Origin: Carposina sasakii
Lineage: Eukaryota > Arthropoda > Insecta > Lepidoptera > Carposinidae
Direction of reading: 5' to 3'
Assembly: GCA_014607495.2 (NCBI GenBank)
Contig: CP053175.1
Coordinates: 4,588,001-4,652,000, forward strand
DNA length: 64,000 nucleotides
Shown here: piece by piece, positions 8,263-19,108 of the stretch
Layout: the number at the start of each line of letters is the position of its first letter
Position numbering within the stretch: the first letter of the stretch is position 1
Translations under genes and position numbers: made by a program
The notes under the pieces: generated by a model
The model's input: the letters and a program-made list of their open reading frames with translations, nothing else
Database searches by the model: none
What the model was told of the DNA's origin: nothing

Positions 8263-10405
8263 ATGTACTCAGTTTCAGGTCTAATATTTTGTACTTGTAG
8301 GGTGTGTTCTTCGTATGAATCGCTGATCTTAGAGACCCTTAAACTCAGAGGGTAAGGTATTCTTTGTACTACGTAGGTATATCCAATAAAAAAGGATTCG
8401 CGTTTTAACGGAAACATGGCAAACTTGAAATAGTATTTTATAGGTAGGTATTAAGTTTAGTGGGCGACCACTAGTATCACAAGTATATATAGAACGCAGA
8501 CGAAATTTCGTTATAAAATTTCACGCTTTTCACAAAGCGTATCTATAAAATAAAAACTTTTTAATACCTTCTCTTTCAGTGTTAAAAAGTAAGTAACCTA
8601 ATAGCCAGGTGGACTGTAAACTCTAGAAACGTATGCAGTTCATTAGTCTATATCCGGTTAGTTTATCCGGAGGTTCCCTCATTCAGATTAAGCCGGATTT
8701 TGCCGTATGAAACCGGATAGAAGCGGATATAACCGAACCTGCCCGAAGCTTCGGTAGTTAGGTAACACGAAGCTAAAGAAATGTGGAGTCAATTCCCAAC
8801 TTATTATTATAAATGCAATTCACGCAATATTCTTGAAATTTTGCATACTTATATAATAATATAATAGGAGTCCACGCTTAACCAAGTCGCGAGAAACAGC
8901 TACTTTTAAATATTTTTACTCAATAGCTATCCAGTCACGGAAGTCTGACTAAGGTTCTGTTCTAGGTATTAGAGAAAGACTGCATCAAACTCATTTTTCA
9001 TATAGATTTATCATCAGATATTATTTACTTTACCTGAAAAATCTGGTACTTAATGTATCCACCGGTCGCACATCTTGAAAACTGAACGATCGGAATTTTT
9101 ATTATTTACCAACCCTATTTATTCAACCAACCATCCCGTTGATGAGGCGTGTTGATCGAGTCGGATAATACCAACACCAAAATCAAGTTGATTTCAAAAT
9201 AGGACGAAGCGACTCCATGGCCACTATAGCTTCATGGTTGAGTATGCTATGTTCTTTTATGTTCGTTAGATGATAGTTTCTCTCGTATCTTGTTAGATCT
9301 TTAAAATAAAATGTTCCTCTACATTTATGTTCTTTCTTAGGAGTTAGTGCTAAACGAATTATACTCTTCGTTGAAAGCTCTAAACTTGAGTTATTTATTT
9401 TTCTTGCTGTATAAAACTTTTACTTATTTATTTTTATTTAAAACTCTGGACGTGTTAACCCAACAATAGAGAGAGGAAAATGGCCGACCACACTTACTTT
9501 TTAAATCTACAAGGCAAAATAGACAAAGGTAATATAGCTCATACAGACAAGTATACTACACTTGCTGCAACCGTTCATTATCGTCAAACACCTAACAATG
9601 TAAATAGGGTGTAACAAAATGATTTTGGTAAGCGAAATGCTAGAAAAATAGCCTACTATATATACTATATATATAGATCCTAAAATGTAAATTCGAAATT
9701 ACTATTATGGGGAAATGAAATGCCTAAGCAACTCAAGAATTCTTATACAATTTTGAAAAAGAACTTTTGTGGGTATTTGATTTTGAGTTGGTATCATATA
9801 GTGTGTTGTTCTACTTAATAGTATTTCACCTAACATACATGTTTTTAGTAATTTAGTATTTTAAATAATTATAAATACTTATACAGTTTTTGTAAAAATA
9901 ACTTGCAATTTCTTCTTCTATAAGTAGTCAAAAAATTTCAGCTATAATATTCTGAAATAGGTTTAAAATTGTTACAGTTTAACAAGCTTTTTCGAATCGT
10001 CCCCTCGGGCTTAAGGACCAATAAAATATAGCCTCCTTATAAATACTCGAACCCGAGAACTCGTTGAAAACTAAAAACGGTCCGGGAACGGTTTAAATAA
10101 CGTTTATCGTTTTCTGAAAATGTTTTTCAATATCAGGGAAGGGTATATTTAATTTGAAACTTTTATTTGTTTTTTACTAAGCCATGTCCAAAGTTAGACA
10201 GTCAAATTTTGGTAATGTTTTTTAGTTACAGTATATAGTTACTTCCTTTCTTTTTTTTTATTATAAAGAGTCTTAAACGTGAAATACCAAAACGTGTGTA
10301 GACCATTTTCAACTTTCGCGTGGGACCATGTATTTCTTCCTTACGATTCCTTGATTTTATATCAAGACCGAACTAAATAAATAAATTTAATAGAATATAT
10401 AGATA
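8263..10405. other. 2.1-kb stretch, mostly unrecognised
   Basis: No coding feature is supported. About 8648-8760 has a cluster of CCGGAT/ATCCGG words (TATCCGGTTAG, AGCCGGATT, ACCGGATAG, GCGGATATAACCG). A short TATATA run lies near 9655-9675. The rest looks unique and AT-rich. Confidence 0.4.
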
Positions 10406-10515
10406 GTCATCCGAGTTAATTGACCCGGTAGCTCAGTTGGTTAGAGCACAGCACGGAATGCGTGAGGTCGTGGGTTCGAGTCCCACTCGGGTGAATTTTT
10501 TTTTTTCATTTCTTA
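10406..10515 (+). mobile_element. Family A element with tRNA-like module
   Basis: GTCATCCGAGTTAATTGACC is followed by GGTAGCTCAGTTGGTTAGAG and GGGTTCGAGTCCCACTCGGG. The last two are good matches to the A and B boxes of RNA polymerase III promoters. The 3' end is a T-rich run and CATTTCTTAA. Upstream identity stops at about 10406, another 5' truncation point. Confidence 0.8.
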
Positions 10516-10619
10516 AACATATTTAGAATAGATATTATAATTAGCGTTACATACAAGTATAATTAAGCTACGAGGAGTACTAGTACTGCCGATACATTAT
10601 AGATACCTATATGGACCTT

Positions 10620-10749
10620 CACCTACGGTCACCAACCCGCCTGCCCAGCGTGGTGACTATGGGCAAAAACCCCCAATGGCAGTCTTGTGGCGTGCCCTGG
10701 GGGAGGCCTACGTCCAGCAGTGGACTGCAATAGGCTGATGATGATGATG
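10620..10749 (+). mobile_element. Family D / RTE 3' end with 11-bp target duplication
   Basis: It is 5' truncated. The plus strand reads TGGCGTGCCCTGGGGGAGGC and so on, translating as WRALGEAYVQQWTAIG then stop, the usual C-terminus of lepidopteran RTE-type ORFs. It ends in (TGA)n. ATATGGACCTT (10609-10619) and ATATGGATCTT (10750-10760) form the target duplication, 10/11 identical. Confidence 0.85.
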
Positions 10750-10760
10750 ATATGGATCTT

Positions 10761-11091
10761 ACAAATAAAACTAAATAATTACGTACAAAGCTAAATAATG
10801 TTTAATTTGTCGGTTATTCCATACATTCTGCTCTCAAACGACGTGTTAATCGGATGTATACACGCAGTTTATTAGTAACACCGAAGGTATACTCACCATA
10901 TGATACCCACTTTATCCCTCTATTTATTTATCTCGGGAATTAAATAATATTCGAACTAAACAAAGATCCACTCGTACGCATTATACGATATTTGCTACGA
11001 ATTTTCGTAGTAGCTACGAATCCGTAGCTTCTACTATGTAAGATTAATTCAAATAGAACTTTAGGAACAGTTTCAATTTCAAATAGTGCAT
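10761..11091. other. No recognised feature
   Basis: AT-rich. A small cluster of CTACGAA/TTCGTAG words near 10993-11030 can form a short hairpin. Nothing else stands out. Confidence 0.4.
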
Positions 11092-11104
11092 AAACTTTAT
11101 TAAT

Positions 11105-11365
11105 ACATACATACATATAATCACGCCTTTATCCCTTACGGGGTAGGCAGAGCACTAAGGGCCGATAGAACCACATGGTGCCACTTCTGACCAATTTCGA
11201 GGGTATAGTTGAGATGTACAAGTTCGATTAGTAGTGACAGGTGGTCAGCCTATCGCCTACAAAACACCAAGACCCTCTTGTCCCTCTACTGACTTGTACA
11301 GTATGCCCGGGAAGAGAAGCAGCTGTAGTAATATATATATTTTTTTCACTCCCAGAGCAGCATAG
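11105..11365 (-). mobile_element. Full-length family C retroposon with 13-bp target duplication
   Basis: The best copy, 261 bp. On the minus strand it runs from CTATGCTGCTCTGGGAGTG through CTTCCCGGGCATACTGTACA and ACCCTCGAAATTGGTCAGAA to GGCGTGATTATATGTATGTA. AAACTTTATTAAT (11092-11104) and AAGCTTTATTAAT (11366-11378) flank it. The (ATGT)n tail and target duplication show it is a retroposon. No protein-coding frame is evident. Confidence 0.88.
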
Positions 11366-11451
11366 AAGCTTTATTAATATTGACTTTTATTATTTATTTA
11401 TTAATTTTATAAAATTTACAAATACACTAATCATTAACACCTATACCAGCT

Positions 11452-11535
11452 AACCTAAACGTGTCTGTAGGATCTCATTTATGATCCTGCAGTTCCGGCT
11501 ACCCCATTTTGGGAACACAGCCGTGTGTATATATT
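11452..11535 (+). repeat. Family G 3' part
   Basis: AACGTGTCTGTAGGATCTC, TTTATGATCCTGCAGTTCCG, and TTGGGAACACAGCCGTGTGT are the 3' part of family G. The 5' part is absent. Confidence 0.75.
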
Positions 11536-11877
11536 TATATAGAACAATACAACAGTCACTCGGAACTAGCGACCCTAGTTCATTACTTTTGCCCGAGGGT
11601 CGGAACAATCGCCTCTTGACTGTGTTTCATTATTATTTGCTCACTCGTTTTAATTGCGATCTGAGTTCTCCCATTTCCTATTTATATTATGATAGTTTGT
11701 TAAGGTATACCCAAGTAGCACAAGAGGCTGTATAGCAACTGAATATTGGACTAGAATTACCCTTGAAGTGGTATAAGAAAGCTGCATAAAAGCTGATTCC
11801 GAGCTTATTCATCCCTTAAACCACTTAAATGGGCACAAATTATTCAGCTCTAATGTCACATAAGCAGGGCGCAGAAT

Positions 11878-12138
11878 CAGAAATTTAAGAGAGTTATAAG
11901 GGATAACAGGTATTGTAAGAGCTGAATATCAACTGGTTAAGAGAACATGTTACTCTTTATTCAGCTGAATACCTAAATAATGTATCACAACGGGCCTGTT
12001 GGTGGTAGAAGCAGAAATTTAAGAGAGTTATAAGGGGTAACAGGTGTTGTGAGAGCTGAATATCAACTGGTTGAGAGACCATGTTACTCTTTATTCAGCT
12101 GCATACCTAAGTAATGTATCACAATGGGCCTGTTGGTG
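11878..12138. repeat. 134-bp tandem duplication inside element M
   Basis: CAGAAATTTAAGAGAGTTAT begins at 11878 and again at 12012. Both units continue through AACAGGT.TTGT.AGAGCTGA and CATGTTACTCTTTATTCAGC to GGGCCTGTTGGTG. They differ at only a few positions. Confidence 0.9.
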
Positions 12139-12631
12139 ACGCGAGACTATAGAAAATAATATTTTTGTATATTCATTTTACTTATTGTTGAAAAGTGTCC
12201 GTAGTAACTTGTGACAAAATAAACGTAAACGCCATATTAATGGCGGTGTCGTTTCATAATATATTTATTGGTACCTAAGTAAACGGAACGGTTTTCTTTA
12301 TTAGTGCCAAAAAATATTTGGGAATGCAAGTTTACTGACATTATATATGTATATTATATAAGAAAATTTTGGTGCGCTACGAAAATATTGTGTTTTTAAA
12401 TAATATAGTAATAAATAATGTAAATAAGCTATGTGTTTTAAAATCTTGGCCCAACAATTTTCAATAGTTTGGACAGAACTATTAAATAAATAGAGACTGT
12501 TACGATAAGAAGTAATACCTAATTTAATAGGTTCGTAATTCATGCACAAAAGATATAAAAAAATGTAAACTAAATTATCATATTTCCAGGTTAAACACAA
12601 TAAAATGGTGGTTGATGTTAAACAGCTATGC
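12139..12631. other. AT-rich middle of element M
   Basis: A minus-strand open frame (12301-12648, 115 codons) covers most of this part. It is rich in Ile, Tyr and Leu, as AT-rich noncoding DNA tends to be, and matches no family I know. AACGCCATATTAATGGCGG near 12228-12246 is a short hairpin. Confidence 0.4.
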
Positions 12632-12755
12632 GAACCGTTATTTATCAAAGGGCTGTTTAGTGATTCACTTGTGAACCTATATTCATCAAAGGACTTCTTA
12701 GTGTTTCACATGTGAACCATTACTCATTAAAGGGCTGTTAAGCGTTTTACGACTT
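12632..12755. repeat. 41-bp degenerate tandem repeat, three units
   Basis: GAACC starts units at 12632, 12673 and 12714. Each runs through ATTCATCAAAGG-like and CTGTTTAGTG-like words to TCACTTGT or TCACATGT. A more diverged unit may begin at about 12784. It lies within element M. Confidence 0.7.
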
Positions 12756-13332
12756 AAAGTTAAATTCACTTATTTTGATATACTAGTGAACCTCTAAATA
12801 TCCATGAGGCATCTGGTGAATGTTTAAACTGCCACTATTTGCAGACAGTGTCAATTGATAAATAAAGGCTGCTTAGCGGTAAATATGTTCAGCGCTAAGA
12901 TATATTATGAGCCACAGGTGTCCCGTTATGCGTCTATTGGCTTAAATTATGAGAACTTGTGCTCCTTTAATGAGTCAGCTCAATAACAGTTCACAAGTGC
13001 TTTCTTATATTGCTCTTGGCTCTTTCTATAACTCTTTGCATTTTAAGGGTATATTTGTGACCCATAATGCAGCTCTTATTTACCCTTAAGCTGTTTAAAT
13101 ATCACTGACTGCTATTATGCAGCTAAGGGACCACGAGTGTATTCTTATATGAGTATTAATATGCCCAGAGCTGTGTGTAGATCTAAAAGTGAGTATTTAT
13201 TCAGCTATCTGTGCTACTTGGGTTGCAATCAGGTTTTATATTAGATAGGAAATTGACCATAAAAGTAGCATCACTTATGCCTATAGGTTAAAACCCTAAC
13301 TTAAAAGGACCTCTTTGACAAAATTATTACGT

Positions 13333-13656
13333 ACTAGTGGACGCCCGCGACTCCGTCCGCGTGGACTACAGAAAAAACAAAATTTCGAAATTATTCGGGA
13401 TAAAAATATTTTCCCGGGATAAAAAGTAGCCTATATGTTAAGTGGGACCTGTCACAATATATTCCTGAAAACTGCATCGAAATCGGTTCAGCCGTTTCTG
13501 AGATTAGCGTGCACAAACGCACAGACAAACAGACAAAAATTCCAAAAATCATCGTTTTTTTGTCCTATTGCGTTGATAAAGGTCTCCTATAATATTTTTT
13601 CTCATATATCTTCCATCTACAGACAGCGATCCGTTACATTTTTATTATATGTATAG
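13333..13656 (+). repeat. Family H repeat, near complete
   Basis: It opens ACTAGTGGACGCCCGCGACT and closes CATTTTTATTATATGTATAG. Inside are TCCCGGGATAAAAAGTAGCC, AAAACTGCATCGAAATCGGT, and TTGCGTTGATAAAGGTCTCC. It is complementary in orientation to the copy at 4886. Confidence 0.85.
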
Positions 13657-13808
13657 ACATAGATAGATTGTATACGTTATACATATACTATCTTAGAATA
13701 AATATTCGCTCCGCTTCGCGCGGAGCAAAGACCTATCATTAATCTAAGTATACATACTGTGTTATTTCAAAAGAATTCAAATATTGTTTAATGTAACCAT
13801 TGTGTAAC

Positions 13809-14024
13809 ATCGGCCCTTGGTGCTCTGCCTACCCCGTAAGGGATCATCATCATCATTTACAGCCCTGAGAAGTCCACTGTTGGACATAGGCCTCCCCCAA
13901 CAACCTCCACTCCGACCGGTCGGAAGCAGCCTGCATCCAACGCGACCTTGGCCAGGTCGTCCGTCCACCTCGTAAAGGATAAAGGTAAATAAGGGATAAA
14001 GGCGTGATTATATGTATGTATGTA
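13809..14024 (+). repeat. Family C 3' part split by an RTE fragment
   Basis: ATCGGCCCTTGGTGCTCTGC (to 13844) and GGGATAAAGGCGTGATTATA (to about 14024) are adjacent in intact C copies. Here an RTE 3' end (13845-13970) lies between them. Confidence 0.8.
13845..13970 (-). mobile_element. Family E (RTE LINE 3' end) with 10-bp target duplication
   Basis: The minus strand translates as RWTDDLAKVA, then after an apparent 8-bp deletion as WMQAASDRSEWRLLGEAYVQ and a stop, and ends in (TGA)n. CGTAAGGGAT (13835-13844) and CGTAAAGGAT (13971-13980) flank it. Compare the uninterrupted copy at 40378. Confidence 0.85.
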
Positions 14025-14908
14025 AACATTGTCTAAATTTTACATATATTCCAAACGTTTTACTGGTAGCGTCGTGTTTAATGGGTGTAATTTACACACG
14101 GTTTATTAAGTATAGTTTTTAACCTGTGTTATAGATATCAGAGGTTTGTTAGATACTTACATTAATATCACAAGTAAGGCTAAAAGAATAACTAAATTTT
14201 CAGTGGACAATATAAATAAGATTAGGTGTAACAAAAATAATATATACAGTGGCGCCATCTGACAGTCGTCAGTCACATTCCGAATCCCAAACGGGTCTAT
14301 AATGATTCATGGATTGAAAACAGTACAATTATCTCTGTCGCATCATAATTGATATCCTCGCGTTTTGATATCCAAAACAGAGGGGTTTCTTACAAGATAC
14401 GACACGATATTACCTATACATGGCTAATATTATGATAATAGGTATGGACTGGGTAAGAGGCTTAATAATTTTCAAGATACACAATAAAGATAATTAATAT
14501 GACAGAATCTAGAATTTTGTTTTATCCATCGAATTATTAATTTACAGATTACTGTAGGTACGTATTTTTCATAAATTCTTATTATTTGTGCAAATATTTA
14601 ATAAAAGTATTCTATTTACACGTAAAAATGAAGAAAAAAAAAACATGTTTTAATACTAAGTAAATAGCCGGATTCTATCAAACTTCCAACCAAAATCGTG
14701 TCGCTAGCTTAAAAGAAGCGTCCCAGTGCCACAAAAGCCAGGAGCAACATTTGAATCGTTGCCAAAGGGAAGGCATTACTGTCCTTCTATTCTGTTTGGC
14801 GACATCCAGTCTAGAGAATAAGAGGCGCGCTCACTGAGTACATTCAGATAGCCGGGATTCGGAAACGAAAAAATCGGAATGGAATTTAGTGTGCTGTAGA
14901 TTCAGAAC
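14025..14908. other. No recognised feature
   Basis: Unique-looking AT-rich DNA. The part near 14690-14880 has more G and C, but no open frame or motif that I can support. Confidence 0.4.
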
Positions 14909-15090
14909 TGTGCTAATGCGGCGCTTTACTAGAATACATCAGCTGCATGTCTAACGTGTATGTCGCAAATTTCATTTAAGGTAGGTACTCGGACATTCTC
15001 AGGCAATGAGCTAGCACTTGATCTAGCTAGAAATAGCAAATGAGATACCCCGTTTCGGAAATACAGCCATGCTATGACGACAGCAAATAG
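14909..15090 (+). repeat. Family G repeat
   Basis: TGTGCTAATGCGGCGCTTTA, CTAGAATACATCAGCTGCAT, CAGGCAATGAGCTAGCACTT and CCGTTTCGGAAATACAGCCA are G landmarks in order. The middle is partly deleted. Confidence 0.78.
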
Positions 15091-15379
15091 AATCCTGAAC
15101 GAGTGAAGATAACACACACATAATGTATATAGAATTTCGAATTATTATTTCGGATCAAAATTTCAGTTTTGAAATTCGGAATTCCATCGGTTTTCCGTCT
15201 CGGCTCTAAAGATGGTAGAATTCGACCTAGTTTCGCAGTTCTGCACCATTAATTTTTGGTAACATATTACAAGAGTTACTGAGCCACTTAGTACCGTAGT
15301 TCAGCTAAGAATACAGTACCTACGGAGCGATAAATTGTGCGCTTTTGAAAAGAAAGACAGTTGGCTAATTTGAATGAAT
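15091..15379. other. No recognised feature
   Basis: No repeat landmark or supported open frame. Confidence 0.4.
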
Positions 15380-15540
15380 AATAACGTTGCCAATAATGTA
15401 AAAAATTAAACATGTAAAGAGATGGTCAAATTCGTCATCCGAGTTAATTGACCCGGTAGCTCAGTTGGTTAGAGCGAAGCACGAAATGCTAGAGGTCGTG
15501 AGTTCAAGTCTCACTCGAGTGAATTTTTTTTTCATTTCTT
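15380..15540 (+). mobile_element. Family A element with conserved 5' extension
   Basis: ATAACGTTGCCAATAATGTA and AAAGAGATGGTCAAATTCGT match the region upstream of the copy at 7894. The tRNA-like block follows: GGTAGCTCAGTTGGTTAGAG and TGAGTTCAAGTCTCACTCGA, a mutated B box. It ends in a T run and CATTTCTTAA. Confidence 0.8.
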
Positions 15541-15576
15541 AATATTATTTGAATTTTTATTTTTATACATACAATT

Positions 15577-15798
15577 AGCTGTATTTCCAAAGTTGTGTAG
15601 CCGGAACTGCTGGATCACGATGGAGGTCCTATAGTCTAGTATAGCTAAGCGACCAAACGTAAAAGATCAGTGTCAAGTTGCTAGCTCATCGCCTGATAGA
15701 AGGGAAACTCAGGGGGTCCATAGTCGATTCTTACGACATGCACTCAAGGAGATATACCTGATGGATTCTAGTGAAGCCCTGAATCAGAACAGGATATG
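15577..15798 (-). repeat. Family G repeat
   Basis: GTAGCCGGAACTGCTGGATC, AAAAGATCAGTGTCAAGTTG, TAGCTCATCGCCTGA, ACGACATGCACTCAAGGAGA and CTAGTGAAGCCCTGAATCAG are the minus-sense landmarks. Confidence 0.78.
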
Positions 15799-16825
15799 TA
15801 GGTATAAAAGTTTCATAGAATACATCAAATGTACGCTGCCCTTTAGGTTGTTATTGGCTAGGTAACTCTATCCTTGTCCCTATCCTCCCCTGGGCCATCC
15901 CTAAAAGGGTTATTACATCATCCTGTATAGTCCCACCGCTGGGCAATAACCTCATTTGTTAGACTTAATGAATTCTAACTTATCTAATAAGAAATAAGTT
16001 ATAGGTTTACTTACGTTACATTTTTGAGTTATATATTAGGAGTTTTTCAAAACGGCATCAAATATTACGTCTTACGTTGCTCAAAAGACCTCAAAAATAC
16101 TGGTTGAAAGTTTATAATCTTTAAAATTCTCGTGCACAATGTTCGATACAATACTCCTCCGAATCGGCTTGATCGATTTTTATGAAATTTATATATTCAG
16201 TAGGTCTGAGAATCGGCTACTATCCAGTTTTCATACCCCCTATTATATACACGGGAAACAGTTAATATTATCTATATCTGAATCTCCAAAATCTAGATTC
16301 TGTTTGCTCTAGAACTCTGAAGGAATAGAAAGTAGGCTATGTTATCTTTAAAGTGTAGTAATGATGTGTTAACTAGAAAGACTGGCCGCAAAAAAAGTCT
16401 GCTGAAAGAGTAAAACAGTCCAAGAGTGTGAAAGATCTTTGCCTAGTATTGGGACGATGTAAAATAATTTGATAAATAAGAAGCTAAGACATACCTCGAA
16501 TATCTCTCAAATCATATTCGACTCATATGTTCCGCTTATTCACTAATAAACCACACGTATAGTTATACAATCTTTTCATACGATATTTGACAGCGAAATA
16601 TCGTATATATAATTATAGTATATATAATATATCATATTCGTCTTAGCATTCTAGAAAACCGTGGTTAAATTCATATATTTATTTCAATATAGTCTCTTTC
16701 ATTGCAAAGTTGCCCGGAAATTCAAGTTAAGTATTTCAATTTCACACTTTGAAAACTTGGGGATATACCCTCCTCCTCCTACTTCAAGTTTCTTCATAAA
16801 ACAATATCCTGGGATGCATTTCCGC
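15799..16825. other. 1-kb stretch, no recognised feature
   Basis: AT-rich and unique-looking. A short hairpin CGATATTTGACAGCGAAATA(TCG) sits at about 16580, beside TA-rich DNA at 16597-16640. Confidence 0.4.
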
Positions 16826-17094
16826 TAAAATTTTAAGCCGAAACGCAATCACTAACCAACCGTAAAAAGCTATGCCAAGCAATAATTACTTTACGGTGAC
16901 GTAATTATAGGTGGACACATTTTTGTACGAGACAGGTATTTGTTTTACTCTGTTATAATCGCGACCGATGCATTGCTAAAATATACCTAATAATATAATT
17001 ATTTACTCAATTGTTAAGTTTTCTGTTAAGTTTTGTAAACGGCGGCGGTTACATTAACGGTTTGTTAGTGGTTGCGTTTCGGCTCAAATTTTTT
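16826..17094. mobile_element. MITE with ~36-bp imperfect TIRs
   Basis: AGCCGAAACGCAATCACTAA near 16836 pairs with TTAGTGGTTGCGTTTCGGCT ending near 17085. A-rich/T-rich sequence extends the symmetry outward and CCAACCGT/ACGGTTTG inward. The element is about 269 bp. No target duplication was found and no ORF. Confidence 0.7.
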
Positions 17095-17475
17095 GTTGAA
17101 TTGCTCCCCTGTTCTTCAAAAGAGATAATTCTTTCGTCAGCTCGGAGGTTCTGACAGATGATATTATATTAAAAATAAACTGGCTAAAAACGAGAGATAC
17201 GTTAATGGAAGAGTTCATCTAATACGTTAATGGAAATTAGTTTTTAATGTCTTACAGTCCAACCAAAATCAATCTACTACATCAGTCTTATTGCAAAACC
17301 GCGTCTAATTTTGACATTGTTTATTAATGTCATTTGACGGCAAAATGTATAGAAAATTTGTCAAATTTTGTCAATGTTTAGCTTAAATAATGTTTAAATT
17401 CTTTGACAGATATTAATGAAAGGTTTGCAGCCGAAAATGGGAAGGTGACAACCACGCTTAGCTTACAGTGACAAG
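17095..17475 (-). other. Unique DNA ending in a family G fragment
   Basis: Nothing is recognised until about 17456. There ACAGTGACAAGTT looks like the minus sense of family G, which resumes at 17722 after the SINE. Confidence 0.4.
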
Positions 17476-17506
<31 letters not shown>

Positions 17507-17721
17507 ACACAACACATTAACCTAGTCCCACACTAAGATCCCTAAGGTCTTGTGTCGTGGGTACTAAGCAATGGTATATAAATACATAGATAGATATACA
17601 AACATCCATGACTCGGAAATAAACATCGATATTCATCATATCAATGTTTGCACCTACCGGGATTCGAACCCAGGACCTATGGCGTCGCAGGCAGGGTCAC
17701 TACCACACCAATCGGCCGTCG
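17476..17721 (-). mobile_element. SINE B, near full length with poly(A)
   Basis: On the plus strand it starts with about 28 T (the poly(A) tail of a minus-strand SINE), then AAGATCCCTAAGGTCTTGTG. It ends with the complement of a tRNA-like head: GGGATTCGAACCCAGGACCT (B box) and the A-box region near TAGTGACC. GTTGCTAGCTCATCGCC directly after it continues family G, so the SINE landed inside a G copy. Confidence 0.85.
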
Positions 17722-17964
17722 TTGCTAGCTCATCGCCTAAAAGAACGCAAAATACATTCAAGTTGGAAAAAAGGTATAACCAAAGCAGTAACCTGTTGTA
17801 AGACAACATTTCCCCAAATAAATGATGAAGTAACGAACTGGACTTTGAAGTTGCCAACTTCACGACTTTGGAATTCATTTTTTATTAATTTTCTTCAGAA
17901 GTAATGCTGGAAATATTAAGCTTATTATTTGATTCCAAAATTTATTATAAGAACTGAGAAAAGG

Positions 17965-18037
17965 GCGTCAAAGTTTAATTCAAATGGATATTGGATATTA
18001 AGTATATCCAATATCCATTTGAATTAAACTTTGACGC
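17965..18037. repeat. Perfect 33-bp inverted repeat, 7-nt loop
   Basis: The arms are 17965-17997 and 18005-18037, and I find no mismatch over 33 bp. The loop is TTAAGTA. The arms include GCGTCAAAGTTTAATTC and AATGGATATTGGATA. The size resembles a pre-miRNA-like foldback, but perfect pairing also fits a young MITE or a replication hairpin. Confidence 0.95.
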
Positions 18038-18123
18038 TATTTGACGTTAAGACTATTATTATCTAGTTAATTATTATCTTCTATACGCTCTGAATTGTGA
18101 CTATTGTTTATTACAATACAATA

Positions 18124-18463
18124 CAGGGTGTATACATCAAATAAACTAAGTTTTTGCCAAAAAAAATGCTGGGAAACAATGTAAATTAAAAAAAAAAATA
18201 TATTACTTGATCGGGCGAAATTTATAGTGTCCAGTGTTTATGCTAGTTTTATCATAGACAGATATTAATTATTTATCGTGAAAAAATCTTGCTACACGCG
18301 TCAATGTGCATTTATGCAGAAAAACGCAGTCTATTTACTCAACTTTGGACCTTAATACCTTGGGAACCAGACACTTCCCAGGCATGCTTCCATGGATCAA
18401 ATGATCGTGATGATGAGGAGATTCCGTAGTTTTCGGGAACGTTGACGACCAAAAATCACCCTG
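18124..18463 (+). mobile_element. Complete family F MITE, mariner-like ends
   Basis: CAGGGTGTATACATC at the left and AAAAATCACCCTG at the right are each flanked by TA (18122-18123 and 18464-18465), as expected for Tc1/mariner-type insertion. The TIR is short (CAGGGTG). The interior includes TTGATCGGGCGAAATTTATA and ACGCAGTCTATTTACTCAAC. It is 340 bp with no transposase. Confidence 0.75.
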
Positions 18464-18465
18464 TA

Positions 18466-18545
18466 TGTCGCAGGTAATTTGTATGATTCCGCGTTATTAC
18501 AAACAGCGTCAGCATTTTAAGCAAGTAGCATAAGGCAAAAGTAGT
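18466..18545 (+). repeat. Half copy of the TGTCGCAGGCAATTTG MITE
   Basis: TGTCGCAGGTAATTTGTATG is the terminus of the element at 56726-57036. It continues ATTCCGCGTTATTACAAAC. No partner end is nearby. Confidence 0.6.
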
Positions 18546-18919
18546 AAAGCGCAGATTTTTCAATAGGCATATACCAGTAGTCCTAATTGATAGAATGTTG
18601 TATTATTTTCCTAAAACTGTATCAAAGTAGAGATAGTATCATAAACGACCTATCTAACCATTGGAAAAATAGTCCCTAAAATATATTTTAACTGTTGTTG
18701 TGGCAATAGCTAATGGAAAAGTTATCTTTGAACCCATGATATATCCTCAGAATAAAGCAATGCCTTAACACAGAAACATAGAGGGATATTTTCCTATTTT
18801 TCGATTATTATGGGATCGGGAAATCCCCTAGCTTATCCAAATAAATTGGTATGTTACGAAGAATTTCAATATACGCGTAGCTACTAGATTTTATTGGTAA
18901 AAGACTATGCCTATGGAAA
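18546..18919. other. No recognised feature
   Basis: AT-rich sequence with no recognised repeat and no open frame worth reporting. Confidence 0.4.
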
Positions 18920-18998
18920 ATTCATCATCATCATTTCCAGCCCTGGGAAGTCCATTGTTGGACTTAGGCCTCCCCCAAATGGACATAGGCCTCTCCCA
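18920..18998 (-). repeat. Family E 3' end with internal duplication
   Basis: TCATCATCATTTCCAGCCCT, GGGAAGTCCATTGTTGGACT and TAGGCCTCCCCCAAA form the complement of an RTE 3' end. TGGACATAGGCCTC is then repeated, so the end is locally duplicated. Confidence 0.7.
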
Positions 18999-19108
18999 TG
19001 GAAAATTACTTGAAATCAACCGATACTTGTGAGCTGATTCGCCCAAAGTATACATTGTGTCAAAAATAATTTTATGATGGAATTTTGAATCAATGATTAG
19101 ATTATGCA

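Larger units (their letters stand above)
11709..13223. mobile_element. Element M: 1.5-kb DNA element with 14-bp TIRs
   Basis: Perfect terminal inverted repeats ACCCAAGTAGCACA (11709-11722) and its complement (13210-13223) bound 1515 bp. The interior is rich in short words GCTGAATA/TATTCAGC and in tandem repeats (two entries below). Just inside the right end is TATTCAGCTATC. No transposase is found, so it would be non-autonomous. I cannot see a convincing target duplication, and the superfamily is not assigned. Confidence 0.65.

Noticed and set aside
12301..12648. 115-codon minus-strand ORF
   Set aside because: AT-rich composition gives mainly Ile, Tyr, Leu and Asn. No motif, and it lies inside a non-autonomous element.
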